Assembly (NCBI RefSeq): GCF_037076525.1
Contig: NZ_AP029018.1
Coordinates: forward strand, 2,154,501 to 2,218,500
Reading direction: 5' to 3'
DNA from: Selenomonas sp. TAMA-11512
GTDB taxonomy: Bacteria > Bacillota > Negativicutes > Selenomonadales > Selenomonadaceae
DNA: 64,000 bases
The translations under genes and the position numbers were made by a program. The notes under the pieces are model-generated. The model ran no database searches. It saw only the letters and a list, made by a program, of their open reading frames with translations, and was not told the DNA's origin. Below, in pieces: positions 51,321 through 59,302 of this stretch. Position 1 is the first letter of the stretch, and every line of letters starts with the position of its first letter.

Positions 51321-52120
51321 TATTCTATGTGTTCGGCACAATCCGCATTATGCAAAGGCGGCACCTCGATGATATCTACTTGATCGGATAGACGCTTCTT
51401 GTCTTCAAATCGAATGTTTGAATCCGTTATCAAATGGTGGATGTTTTTCCATTTCGTATATTCTACCAATGCAGAAGCCTGCGTTTTTGCACTGTGCGCT
51501 AAAACGATTTTCGTTCGGGCACGCTCCAAAATCGCACGTTTTACATCCGCATCCGTAAAATCAATGGATGTCGGACCGTTGCAGTCTTGAAAGCCGCTTG
51601 TTCCCAGAAAAGCAATGTCCACGTGAATTTGGCGCAAAAAACCGGTCGCAGCGAATCCCTCCAATGCCATAGTGATGGGATTTAGTGTCCCGCCGCTCAT
51701 GTGAAGTTTGTTTTCGCTGGAAATCAGTACATTTGCAACACTGAGCGACGTGGTAAAAATCGTCAGTCCTTTTTTCAGATAAAGGAGCCTGGCCAACGAA
51801 GTGCACGTGCTTCCCGCATCGAGAAAAATGACCGTGTTTTCTCTGATAAACCGCATTGCATATTCTGCAATGGCGGCCTTTTCCGCACTTCCTTCAGCGG
51901 TGCGGTCTTCAAGAGGACGCTCTGCAAACTCCAAGGCAGAAAGCGCTCCTCCATGACTCTTTTTTACGATGCCTTCCCTGTCAAGATAGATTAAATCCTT
52001 TCGGATGGTCTCCGTGGATACGCCGAATGTTCGTGCGAGCTCTCCGGCTTTTATGCTTCCGTTTGCTATAATATGCTCCGCAATTCGATTTCTGCGTTCT
52101 GCCGTAATCATTTTTGCCAC
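51320..52120 (-). CDS. DeoR-family transcriptional regulator
   Basis: A 266-residue repressor-type protein. The DeoR HTH is MITAERRNRIAEHIIANGSI through FGVSTETIRKDLIYLDREG, ending with the KSHGGA signature. The sugar-phosphate sensor domain follows with FLDAGSTCTSLARLLYL. The start is likely the GTG at 52120, 11 bases after GGGAGG; ATG 52111 is possible, while the frame up to 52231 runs through a hairpin and is not used. It probably controls the adjacent PTS-isomerase-epimerase operon. Confidence 0.88.
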   Translation of the reverse strand: MAKMITAERRNRIAEHIIANGSIKAGELARTFGVSTETIRKDLIYLDREGIVKKSHGGALSALEFAERPLEDRTAEGSAEKAAIAEYAMRFIRENTVIFLDAGSTCTSLARLLYLKKGLTIFTTSLSVANVLISSENKLHMSGGTLNPITMALEGFAATGFLRQIHVDIAFLGTSGFQDCNGPTSIDFTDADVKRAILERARTKIVLAHSAKTQASALVEYTKWKNIHHLITDSNIRFEDKKRLSDQVDIIEVPPLHNADCAEHIE

Positions 52121-52165
52121 AGTGATTATCACCTCCCGTCCATTATAACAAATTGAATGAAGAAA

Positions 52166-52204
52166 CGCACGAGGGAATTCTATGCATCGGAATTCCCTCG
52201 TGCG
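52166..52204. terminator. Hairpin between the PTS IICB gene and the DeoR gene
   Basis: CGCACGAGGGAATTC pairs exactly with GAATTCCCTCGTGCG, followed by TTTTATC on the plus strand and by TTTCTTC on the minus strand. It separates the PTS gene's 3' end from deoR. Confidence 0.7.
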
Positions 52205-52291
52205 TTTTATCGATTCGGTTGCCGCAGTCATCTTTCCTACGGAAGCTGCCGCATAGTCTTTTCAATGGAATGACCGGTTATGGAATCTCTC

Positions 52292-53707
52292 TTATTCTTT
52301 ATATTGCTGTATGATGGTGTTGATCAACTCTTCCACAGCCGGGTCTTCAAGATAATTTTTTATCGTGATGATTTTTGCGTCCGGAAGTCCCTGTGCGGCA
52401 CGTTCCAGCAATTTCTCATGAATCACGATGACATCGGCTTCTGCAGGAACGCTTTCTATTGCAAAGTTCTCTACACGGATGGATATTCCCGCCTTTTCCA
52501 AACGCTTTCGAATTTTCGTTGCCCCCATGGCGCTGCTTCCCATACCGGCGTCACAGGCTACGACAACGAACTTATATTTTGTCTGCAGGTCAGCGGAATC
52601 CGTCTGCAACGCAGTTTGAAGAATGGCTTTTCCCTCCGCTTTCATGGCATCGGTCTGAGACATCGAGTCAAGAAGTGATGCATCGGATTCCTTTTTCGAA
52701 GTCTTGAGAATGATGGACGTAATGCAAAAGCTTACGGCGGCAGCAACTGCCACGCCGGACAGGACTCCGATAAAATTCCCTTTGGGTGTCAGGGCCAGGT
52801 AAGCAAAGATGGAGCCCGGACTGGGGCCCGCTACAAGCCCCGCATCAAAGAACTGAAACGTCATTATCCCGCACGCTGACCCGCCGATCATGGCAAGCAG
52901 CGTGAGCGGCTTCATCAAAACAAAGGGGAAGTACATTTCATGGATTCCGCCGAGAAAGTGTATGATGATAGCGCCGGGCGCCGTGGCTTTTGCCGTGCCT
53001 GTTCCAAACAGAGAATACGCCAGCAGCAGTCCCAGTCCCGCTCCGGGATTGGATGCCAGCATAAAGTAGATGGACTTCCCTGCCTCCAGTGCGGCCTGCA
53101 TCCCCAACGGATAGTAAACGCCCTGATCAATGACGTTGTTCAGGAACAAGACCTTTGCAGGCTCGTTCACCAACGCAAGAATAGGCAGTATGCCTGTACT
53201 CATAAGACCTTTGATCATCGCGCTGAGAACCCCGTTTGCCGACTGCACGACCGGGCCGATAAACGCATTGGCAAGCAAACAGAGAACGAAGCCCAATATG
53301 CCCAGTGAGAAGTTGTTGACAAGCATCTCGAAGCCCGTAGGAATGACATGCTGAATTTGTTTGTCAAATTTTTTAATGACCCATGCACTCAGCGGCCCCA
53401 TGATCATAGCGCCCAGGAACATAGGAATATCCGCGCCGACGATTAGACCGATTGTGCCCACCGTACCGGCAATACCGCCGCGCACATCGTAAACAAGCTT
53501 GCCTCCTGCGTAGGCGAGCAAAAGAGGCAGCAGCGTGCTGACCATCGGTCCGACCAATTTGGCAAACTGCTCGTTCGGAATCCAGCCTGTCGGGATAAAT
53601 AGGGCGGTAATGAATCCCCATGCAATAAAGGCTCCCATATTCGGAATGACCATTGCCGTCAGGAATCCGCCGAAAGCTTGAATTTTAGCGCGAACTTGCG
53701 AATTCAT
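52292..53707 (-). CDS. PTS mannitol-type IICB component (no IIA domain)
   Basis: A 471-residue fusion. The IIC domain (about 1-340) has the motif GGIHEMYFPFVLMKP and the N-terminal KIQAFGGFLTAMVIPNMGAF typical of MtlA. The IIB domain (about 375-471) has the phospho-cysteine in VVACDAGMGSSAMGATKIRKR. The IIA part found in full-length MtlA is missing and no separate mannitol-type IIA gene is nearby, so phosphate must come from a IIA elsewhere. Neighbouring isomerase and epimerase genes argue against plain mannitol use. Confidence 0.9.
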   Translation of the reverse strand: MNSQVRAKIQAFGGFLTAMVIPNMGAFIAWGFITALFIPTGWIPNEQFAKLVGPMVSTLLPLLLAYAGGKLVYDVRGGIAGTVGTIGLIVGADIPMFLGAMIMGPLSAWVIKKFDKQIQHVIPTGFEMLVNNFSLGILGFVLCLLANAFIGPVVQSANGVLSAMIKGLMSTGILPILALVNEPAKVLFLNNVIDQGVYYPLGMQAALEAGKSIYFMLASNPGAGLGLLLAYSLFGTGTAKATAPGAIIIHFLGGIHEMYFPFVLMKPLTLLAMIGGSACGIMTFQFFDAGLVAGPSPGSIFAYLALTPKGNFIGVLSGVAVAAAVSFCITSIILKTSKKESDASLLDSMSQTDAMKAEGKAILQTALQTDSADLQTKYKFVVVACDAGMGSSAMGATKIRKRLEKAGISIRVENFAIESVPAEADVIVIHEKLLERAAQGLPDAKIITIKNYLEDPAVEELINTIIQQYKE

Positions 53708-53755
53708 TTCATTTTCCTCCTTTAAATGGCAGTTGCTTTCACTTCTTACTGCAAA

Positions 53756-54313
53756 TTATTCCAAGTTTGCATGGTATTGCCACAGGCTTTTCAAATCAAT
53801 CCCGCGATTGCGCTGAATCATGCAGGCAACGCTGTCTCCCCACAAGAGAAGGCTTTGCTCAAACAAGCTGGACATAGGCTGAACAGATTTTATTTCGTCC
53901 TCCAGGTATAGCTTGGTCTGAACGGGAATGCGTATCATCAGATCTGTAATCGGCGCAATCGTGCTTTGCGGATTTGAGCCGATATGAACAATGATGCCTC
54001 CCAGAGATTTTGCTTTTTGAGCAATTGCGACAGGGAAAAGTGATTCTCCGCTTCCCGATCCCACAATAAGCAAATCCCCCCTTTTCATGGCGGGCTCGTT
54101 CACGGCCCCCACCATATAAATATTGATGCCGAAATGACGCATTCGCTTTGCAAATGCTTCCAGCTCCATTTTGACGCGCCCGACGCCGATGCAGAACACG
54201 GTATCCGCGGACAACAAGAGCTGAATAAACTGCTCCGTTTTTTCACTGCTGATTTTCTCCAGGCTTTCTGCACACTCGCGCAGAACAATCTTCGACGCTT
54301 CCTGATAATCCAT
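53756..54313 (-). CDS. SIS-domain sugar-phosphate isomerase (6-phospho-3-hexuloisomerase-like)
   Basis: A 185-residue single SIS-domain protein. FCIGVGRVKMELEAFAKRMRH, DLLIVGSGSGESLFPV and GGIIVHIGSNPQSTIA resemble HxlB/PHI, which interconverts 3-hexulose-6-phosphate and fructose-6-phosphate. No hexulose-phosphate synthase is adjacent, so formaldehyde fixation is unlikely; a role in converting the PTS-imported sugar phosphate is more plausible. It is 16 bp from the epimerase gene. Confidence 0.82.
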   Translation of the reverse strand: MDYQEASKIVLRECAESLEKISSEKTEQFIQLLLSADTVFCIGVGRVKMELEAFAKRMRHFGINIYMVGAVNEPAMKRGDLLIVGSGSGESLFPVAIAQKAKSLGGIIVHIGSNPQSTIAPITDLMIRIPVQTKLYLEDEIKSVQPMSSLFEQSLLLWGDSVACMIQRNRGIDLKSLWQYHANLE

Positions 54314-54329
54314 AGGATCCCCCTTTTGC

Positions 54330-55016
54330 TCAAATTGAGTCGATTAAATCATGTAAAGCCGCCACATTTTCCTGATACGAGTGACCTTGTCGGAAAATAC
54401 TGCTAGTACCGCCGACCAGAATCTCTGCTCCTGCCTTGACAAGCTGCGGAATAGTTTCAAATCCGACGCGTCCGTCCACAATAATTTTTGCATCGGGGTG
54501 ATTCCTGTCCAAAAAGTCGCGGCATGCTCGAACCTTTTTTTCCGCATATGAAACCATAGCTTCCGATTTTCCGCCTGCATAGCCCGGGTTGATGAGCATG
54601 AGCAGGACATAATCACAGGCCTGCGCAGCATACTCGATGGACTGCAGGGATGTCGCCGGATTGAGAGCGATACCTGCTCGTATACCTGCTTCCCGTATTT
54701 TTTGGAGCATTTTTTCAATATGCAGTTCCTTCTCTGCGTGGAATGTGATACTTGCAACATGCATCTTCACAAGCTCGTCGATAAAGTACTCGTTGAGATC
54801 CGTCATGATATGGACATCGAAATCCATATTTGTACGAGATTTCAATTGCTTCACCACATCAAGGCCGATTGGCATGCTGGGGCTGAAATGCGGATCAACA
54901 AGGTCGACATGAAGTGAATGAAGCCCTGCTTTTTCTAAGATGGACACCTCTCTTTCCAAATTGCATAAATCCGCACAAATCAGGGAAGGAGACAGAACGA
55001 TATTTGCAGGATTCAT
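54330..55016 (-). CDS. Ribulose-phosphate 3-epimerase family protein
   Basis: A 228-residue TIM-barrel enzyme. LSPSLICADLCNLEREV, HVDLVDPHFSPSMPIG, ITFHAEKEL and IIVDGRVGFETIPQLV carry the expected metal and catalytic His/Asp residues of Rpe. Since it sits with a hexose-type PTS and a SIS isomerase, it may act on a hexulose-6-phosphate (as AlsE does) rather than on ribulose-5-phosphate. It is first in the operon; its promoter lies in the very AT-rich stretch after 55016. Confidence 0.85.
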   Translation of the reverse strand: MNPANIVLSPSLICADLCNLEREVSILEKAGLHSLHVDLVDPHFSPSMPIGLDVVKQLKSRTNMDFDVHIMTDLNEYFIDELVKMHVASITFHAEKELHIEKMLQKIREAGIRAGIALNPATSLQSIEYAAQACDYVLLMLINPGYAGGKSEAMVSYAEKKVRACRDFLDRNHPDAKIIVDGRVGFETIPQLVKAGAEILVGGTSSIFRQGHSYQENVAALHDLIDSI

Positions 55017-55289
55017 CTTCTAGTCACAACCTTTCGCAATTTTTATATTGTGTCTTCTTTGTTTTATGTAATTATAGATTGTGAAAGCAAGTATGTCAAT
55101 ATATAAATTGTATTATTTTTTGATTTATAAGTTTTAACATTGTTATTTATTGCGATTTTGCATGGATTTTTAAACAGACAGTCTTTTAGTTCATTGACAA
55201 CAATACTTCTTCTTTACGGCCAGGTATAAGATGTGCTTTGAACAACTTATGAAGAAAACACGTATTTTGACTGCTGTCAAATGAGAAAA
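55017..55289. other. AT-rich gene-free stretch upstream of the epimerase operon
   Basis: Much more A/T-rich than the rest of the window, especially 55060-55180. It probably holds the promoter of the epimerase-isomerase-PTS operon. No convincing ORF; the 66-codon minus frame here runs through both terminator hairpins. Confidence 0.5.
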
Positions 55290-55337
55290 GAGGGCTTTGG
55301 CCGCATCGAATTTCCGATGCGGCCAAAGCCCTCTTTT
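55286..55337. terminator. Bidirectional terminator hairpin 1
   Basis: GAGGGCTTTGGCCGCATCG pairs exactly with CGATGCGGCCAAAGCCCTC, with A4 before and T5 after. Confidence 0.9.
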
Positions 55338-55375
55338 TATAGTCCGAACCGGACACGATAAACATGTACTGCGGC

Positions 55376-55418
55376 AAGAGGGTCACCTGCCCGATTAAGC
55401 AGGTGACCCTCTTGTTTT
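55376..55418. terminator. Terminator hairpin 2, 3' of the HAD phosphatase gene
   Basis: AAGAGGGTCACCTGC pairs exactly with GCAGGTGACCCTCTT, followed by GTTTTC on the plus strand. It lies 11-52 bp from the phosphatase stop codon. Confidence 0.8.
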
Positions 55419-55428
55419 CATGAATATG

Positions 55429-56067
55429 CTATTCAGGATTCGTTGTTTCTGAGCGATCTGTCGTCTCGCTCATGATGTGCTCCAGCGTTTCGACCATGTT
55501 GTCAACATCCTGAAAATGGTAGTCGGCGACGTCGAGGACAGCTTCGGCCGGACGATGTGTGATGCCTGCCGCGACAGCAATATCGGCGAGCTCCATCGCC
55601 GATGCATCGTTGCTGCCGTCGCCGATGAAGATGACCCGATGCCCTTCCCTTTGCCAATCCCGGACGATCGCCGCCTTATCGAGAAGGGTCTCTATACCCA
55701 AGAGTCTGCCCTCTTCAAGCTTCGGCGCGGATGCGTAGACTTCGCATGGAATCCGCTCGGCAAGCCTTTCCACCCAGCAGGACAGATTGCTTGTCGCCAC
55801 GGCGCAGGAGCCGCTGTATCTCGCGATAAAGCCGATCAGTCCCTCGTATAGGGGAATGTCGTAAAGCACATCCGCGACCTCACGTACGGGGAGCGTCTTC
55901 AAGAGATGTACGCGCTTTTGAAAGGACGCCCAGAAGGGAATCTTGCCGAGCACAGCCTCGCGCGTCAGCGTTTCCATCTCGCTGCCGATGCCGAAGTGTT
56001 CGGCAATGCGCGGCAGGCTCTCTTCTCTTGTCAGAGTCCCGTCGAGGTCAAAGATGCATTTTGTCAT
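55429..56067 (-). CDS. HAD-superfamily (subfamily IB, SerB-like) phosphatase
   Basis: A 212-residue HAD hydrolase. The catalytic aspartates are in CIFDLDGTLTREES; motif II is VATSNLS; the lysine is in LLDKAAIVRDW; motif IV is IFIGDGSNDASAMELAD. The IB class includes phosphoserine phosphatase, but the specificity residues are not diagnostic. The start at 56067 is the ATG right before the conserved motif; in-frame ATGs at 56100 and 56115 are alternatives. It lies downstream of the propionate operon across a repeat copy. Confidence 0.85.
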   Translation of the reverse strand: MTKCIFDLDGTLTREESLPRIAEHFGIGSEMETLTREAVLGKIPFWASFQKRVHLLKTLPVREVADVLYDIPLYEGLIGFIARYSGSCAVATSNLSCWVERLAERIPCEVYASAPKLEEGRLLGIETLLDKAAIVRDWQREGHRVIFIGDGSNDASAMELADIAVAAGITHRPAEAVLDVADYHFQDVDNMVETLEHIMSETTDRSETTNPE

Positions 56068-56255
56068 ATATGTATTCCTACGAGCCTTTTCCGGCTTCAT
56101 GTCAGATTGGAACAATCTTTCGTAAAACTGCGGTCGTACGCATGTATTTCGAGGATTTCACACTTCTTTTGAAAATGTGCATCCGTTCAGGAGAAGGCGA
56201 TCCGCAGACAGAAAAGGCGCTGCACGGATGCGCAGTGCCTTTTGTACAATACCTT
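56068..56255. other. Intergenic stretch before repeat copy
   Basis: No credible gene. It probably holds the HAD gene promoter. Confidence 0.35.
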
Positions 56256-56420
56256 AGGGAAACGCTGATAAAATAAAGTCTGCCGGATCGACATAGATTT
56301 TTCGTCCGAACAAGGTGGCAAACCGGACACAGAGTGGTTCTCTGTGGAGGATTTGCCGCCGAAGTGCGGGCAAAAAAGATGTGCTGAAATGATCGGGCTG
56401 AATTTATCAGTGATTCCCTT
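56256..56420 (+). repeat. Full but diverged copy (165 bp) of the interspersed repeat
   Basis: Termini AGGGAAACGCTGATAAAATA and TTTATCAGTGATTCCCT. The core stem GGCAAA/TTTGCC with ACAGAG/CTCTGT is retained although flanking bases differ in many places. It abuts the TAA stop of the biotin carrier gene, whose third base is the element's first base on that strand. Confidence 0.88.
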
Positions 56421-56814
56421 AGCCGAGAACGACGAGCGCATCACCTGCAGCGACGTTCTGACCCGCTGCAACGTTGACACCCTTGACCGTGCCGGCTGCC
56501 GGAGCCTGAATCTCATTCTGCATCTTCATGGCTTCCAGGATGAGCAGGACGTCGCCGGCCTGGACAGCCTGTCCTGCCGAGACATTGACACTGATGATCT
56601 TACCGGGCATCGGAGCCGCGACGGTCGTGTCGCCTGCCGCAGCCGCGACCGGAGCAGGTGCCGCCGGAGCAGGTGCCGCAGCCGGAGCGGGAGCGGCTGC
56701 CGGAGCAGCCTTAGGCGCAGCGGCCGGAGCAGGCGCGGCAGCACCTGCGGCCTTGACTTCCTCGACCTCGACTTCGTAGCTCGTACCGTTGACAGTGATA
56801 TTGAACTTTTTCAT
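56419..56814 (-). CDS. mmdC: Biotin carboxyl carrier subunit of methylmalonyl-CoA decarboxylase
   Basis: A 131-residue biotin carrier. A short N-terminal domain (MKKFNITVNGTSYEVEVEEV) is followed by a long Pro/Ala linker (about 23-60) and the biotinyl domain with the acceptor lysine in ILEAMKMQNEI. It shuttles CO2 from the MmdA site. The start at 56814 follows GGAGG. It is the last gene of the propionate operon, and its stop joins a repeat element. Confidence 0.93.
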   Translation of the reverse strand: MKKFNITVNGTSYEVEVEEVKAAGAAAPAPAAAPKAAPAAAPAPAAAPAPAAPAPVAAAAGDTTVAAPMPGKIISVNVSAGQAVQAGDVLLILEAMKMQNEIQAPAAGTVKGVNVAAGQNVAAGDALVVLG

Positions 56815-56910
56815 ACGTGAATTACCTCCGTTATTTTCATCTACATCATATTTCACAGAAATACCTCTCCTTCCGGTGTACCTCCCTTGCAGGGATACAT
56901 CCGGACAGGG

Positions 56911-57048
56911 TCAGCAGATCTGCTGGCGGTTTGCCATCGTCCAAGCCTCAGACCGCTTGATGCGAACAGCAATGACCTTGCTGCCTGTCACGGACTGTAC
57001 CGCCGCGGTAATCGCCGCGACGACTTCCGGCTTTACTTCTTTACTCAT
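56911..57048 (-). CDS. mmdE: Small subunit resembling MmdE / the C-terminus of OadG-type subunits
   Basis: A 45-residue protein between mmdA and mmdC. It reads MSKEVKPEVVAAITAAVQSV, continues with KVIAVRIKR, and ends SEAWTMANRQQIC. The pattern of an alternating Ala/Val helix and W..ANRQ matches the small epsilon subunit of Veillonella methylmalonyl-CoA decarboxylase and the C-terminal domain of OadG-like subunits, which stabilise the complex. The second of two adjacent ATGs is used because it stands six bases from AAGGAGG. The membrane-anchor delta part is missing. Confidence 0.65.
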   Translation of the reverse strand: MSKEVKPEVVAAITAAVQSVTGSKVIAVRIKRSEAWTMANRQQIC

Positions 57049-57182
57049 CATGTACCTCCTTATAGAGCAGGTGCGCATGCGCTTTCCAAAGTCAGGCGCA
57101 TGTCACGTTGGCGAAACGGAAATTATGTATTCGCCGCCTGTCATGAGATCCGCCCTCCTTGACAGCAAAGGCGGCATCCCCG

Positions 57183-58712
57183 TTATAGAGGAATATTGCC
57201 GTGCTTTCTCGAAGGCGTTGCCTCTCTCTTGGATGCAAGCGCATTGAGCGCAGTAATGACGAGCGGTCGTGTTTCCTTCGGCTCGATGACCATGTCCGCG
57301 TAACCGCGTTCCGCCGCCTTGTAAGGCGTCGCAAACTCCTCGACATATTCCGCCGTTTTTTGATCCTTGTCCGGATCTTTACGAAAGATGATGTTCGCGG
57401 CACCGGCCGGTCCCATGACGGCAATTTCGGATGTAGGCCAGGCCATGACCTGATCGGCGCCCAGTTCACGGTTACACATAGCGATGTAGGAACCGCCGTA
57501 TGCCTTGCGCGTAATGACTGTAACCTTCGGCACGGTAGCCTCGGAATAGGCATATAGCATCTTCGCGCCATGACGGATGATACCCGTGTGCTCCTGTCCG
57601 ACACCCGGGAGGAAGCCCGGAACATCGACGAGGTTCACAATTGGGATGTTAAACGCGTCACAGAAGCGGATAAAGCGCGCGGATTTATCGGATGCGTTGA
57701 CGTCCAAGCACCCTGCCATGACGTTCGGCTGATTGGCGATGATGCCGACAGAGCGGCCGTCAAAGCGAGCAAAGCAGCAGATGATATTCTTCGCGAAGTG
57801 CTCATGCACTTCATAGAATTCGCCGTTGTCCACGATGGACTTGATGATATCCTTCATGTTGTACGGCGCGTTCGGATTGTCCGGAATGACGGTGTTGAGA
57901 CTCTCATCCATGCGGTTCGGGTCGTCGCCCGTCGCAACTTCAGGGACATCATCCATGTTGTTCGAGGGGAGGAAGGAAAGGAGGTAGCGAATCTGATCGA
58001 TACAATCCTGCTCGTTCTCTGCAGCGAAGTGAGCGACACCGGAGACGGAATTGTGGGTCATCGCACCGCCCAGCGCCTCCGCCGTGACTTCTTCCGCCGT
58101 GACGGACTTGATGACCGCAGGTCCCGTGATGAACATCTGGCTCGTGTTCTTGACCATGTAGATGAAATCCGTAATGGCGGGACTGTAGACGGCACCGCCG
58201 GCGCAGGGCCCCATAATGACGGAGATCTGCGGAATAACGCCCGATGCGGCCGTATTCCGATAGAAGATGCCGGAGTATCCCGAAAGGGCATCGACGGCTT
58301 CTTGGATGCGCGCACCGCCCGAGTCATTGATGCCGACGACCGGAGCACCGACCTTAAGCGCCAGGTCCATGACTTTCCAGATCTTGTGCGCGTGCTTCTC
58401 CCCCAGGGAACCGCCCTCGACGGTGAAATCCTGCGCATAAGCGTATACAAGACGTCCGTTGACGGTACCATAGCCGGTGACGACACCTTCGCCCGGAAGC
58501 TCTTTCTTATCCTGCCCGAAGTTTGTGCAGCGATGCTTGACGAACATATCGAGCTCAACGAAGGTGTTTTCATCAAAGAGCATCGTGATGCGCTCACGAG
58601 CGGTGAGCTTCCCCTTTGCATGCTGTTTCTCGATGGCCTTTTCGCCGCCGCCCTGCATGATGTGCTCTTTTTTGGCTTTCATTTGCTCAATTTTCTCTGC
58701 AACTGTTGCCAT
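57183..58712 (-). CDS. mmdA: Methylmalonyl-CoA decarboxylase carboxyltransferase subunit alpha
   Basis: A 509-residue carboxyltransferase that moves the carboxyl of methylmalonyl-CoA to the biotin carrier, giving propionyl-CoA. AKGKLTARERITMLFDENTF, GGARIQEAVDALSGYSG, MGPCAGGAVYSPAITDF, GIIANQPNVMAGCLDVNASD and PGVGQEHTGIIRHGAKMLYA are the family motifs, in order. Homologues are also propionyl-CoA carboxylase beta subunits; the linked small subunit and biotin protein favour the decarboxylase. Confidence 0.93.
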   Translation of the reverse strand: MATVAEKIEQMKAKKEHIMQGGGEKAIEKQHAKGKLTARERITMLFDENTFVELDMFVKHRCTNFGQDKKELPGEGVVTGYGTVNGRLVYAYAQDFTVEGGSLGEKHAHKIWKVMDLALKVGAPVVGINDSGGARIQEAVDALSGYSGIFYRNTAASGVIPQISVIMGPCAGGAVYSPAITDFIYMVKNTSQMFITGPAVIKSVTAEEVTAEALGGAMTHNSVSGVAHFAAENEQDCIDQIRYLLSFLPSNNMDDVPEVATGDDPNRMDESLNTVIPDNPNAPYNMKDIIKSIVDNGEFYEVHEHFAKNIICCFARFDGRSVGIIANQPNVMAGCLDVNASDKSARFIRFCDAFNIPIVNLVDVPGFLPGVGQEHTGIIRHGAKMLYAYSEATVPKVTVITRKAYGGSYIAMCNRELGADQVMAWPTSEIAVMGPAGAANIIFRKDPDKDQKTAEYVEEFATPYKAAERGYADMVIEPKETRPLVITALNALASKREATPSRKHGNIPL

Positions 58713-58857
58713 TTTTTCCCTCCTCTATGTATGTATGAGATGATTCCCTGTATCTTTTGACGCACTCTCGGGTCCCTCCGCAGGCAGACCTCACGGCTGT
58801 GCGAAGCATCCCCCGAAGGGAACCCGGAGGCGAGAGTTGTATGAAGAAACTGAGGGA

Positions 58858-59283
58858 TCAGCGATCTTCGTGCTCGCAGATTTCGACAAGAACGCCGTGT
58901 GAAGCCTTCGGGTGCAGGAAGGCAATCTTCGAGCCGCCGGCACCGATGCGCGGCTTCTCATCGATCATCTTGACACCCTTTGCCAAAAGATCCGCAATTG
59001 CATTCTCGATGTTGTCAACGCGAAGTGCAACGTGCTGGATGCCGCCGCGGCCGCCGTTCTTCTCAATGAATTTGGCGATGGGGCTGTCATCGGACGTAGC
59101 CTCGAGAAGCTCAATCTCCGCGCCGTTCGGCGTCGGGAAGAAGCCCGTCGTGACTTTCTGCTCCTCGACCGTGTCATCCATCGTGTGCGGGATGCCGAGG
59201 ATGCCGTTCCAGAACTTGCCTACTTCATCGATGCTGTTGACTGCAACGCCGATATGATCGACGCCTAGTACCTTAAATGCCAT
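58858..59283 (-). CDS. mce: Methylmalonyl-CoA epimerase
   Basis: Mce converts (R)- and (S)-methylmalonyl-CoA, linking the mutase to the decarboxylase. The 141-residue vicinal-oxygen-chelate protein has metal ligands in VDHIGVAV (His), GIQHVALRV (His) and GVLVEICEH (Glu). The start at 59283 follows GGAGGCAAACACT. It lies between meaB and mmdA in pathway order. Confidence 0.95.
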   Translation of the reverse strand: MAFKVLGVDHIGVAVNSIDEVGKFWNGILGIPHTMDDTVEEQKVTTGFFPTPNGAEIELLEATSDDSPIAKFIEKNGGRGGIQHVALRVDNIENAIADLLAKGVKMIDEKPRIGAGGSKIAFLHPKASHGVLVEICEHEDR

Positions 59284-59302
59284 AGTGTTTGCCTCCACTC
59301 TC

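Noticed and set aside
53756-55016. Ribulose-monophosphate (formaldehyde fixation) pathway
   Set aside because: The SIS protein is PHI-like, but the partner is an Rpe-family epimerase, not hexulose-phosphate synthase, and the PTS context points to sugar uptake.
55186-55386. 66-codon minus-strand frame
   Set aside because: It runs through both terminator hairpins and has no ribosome site or family features.
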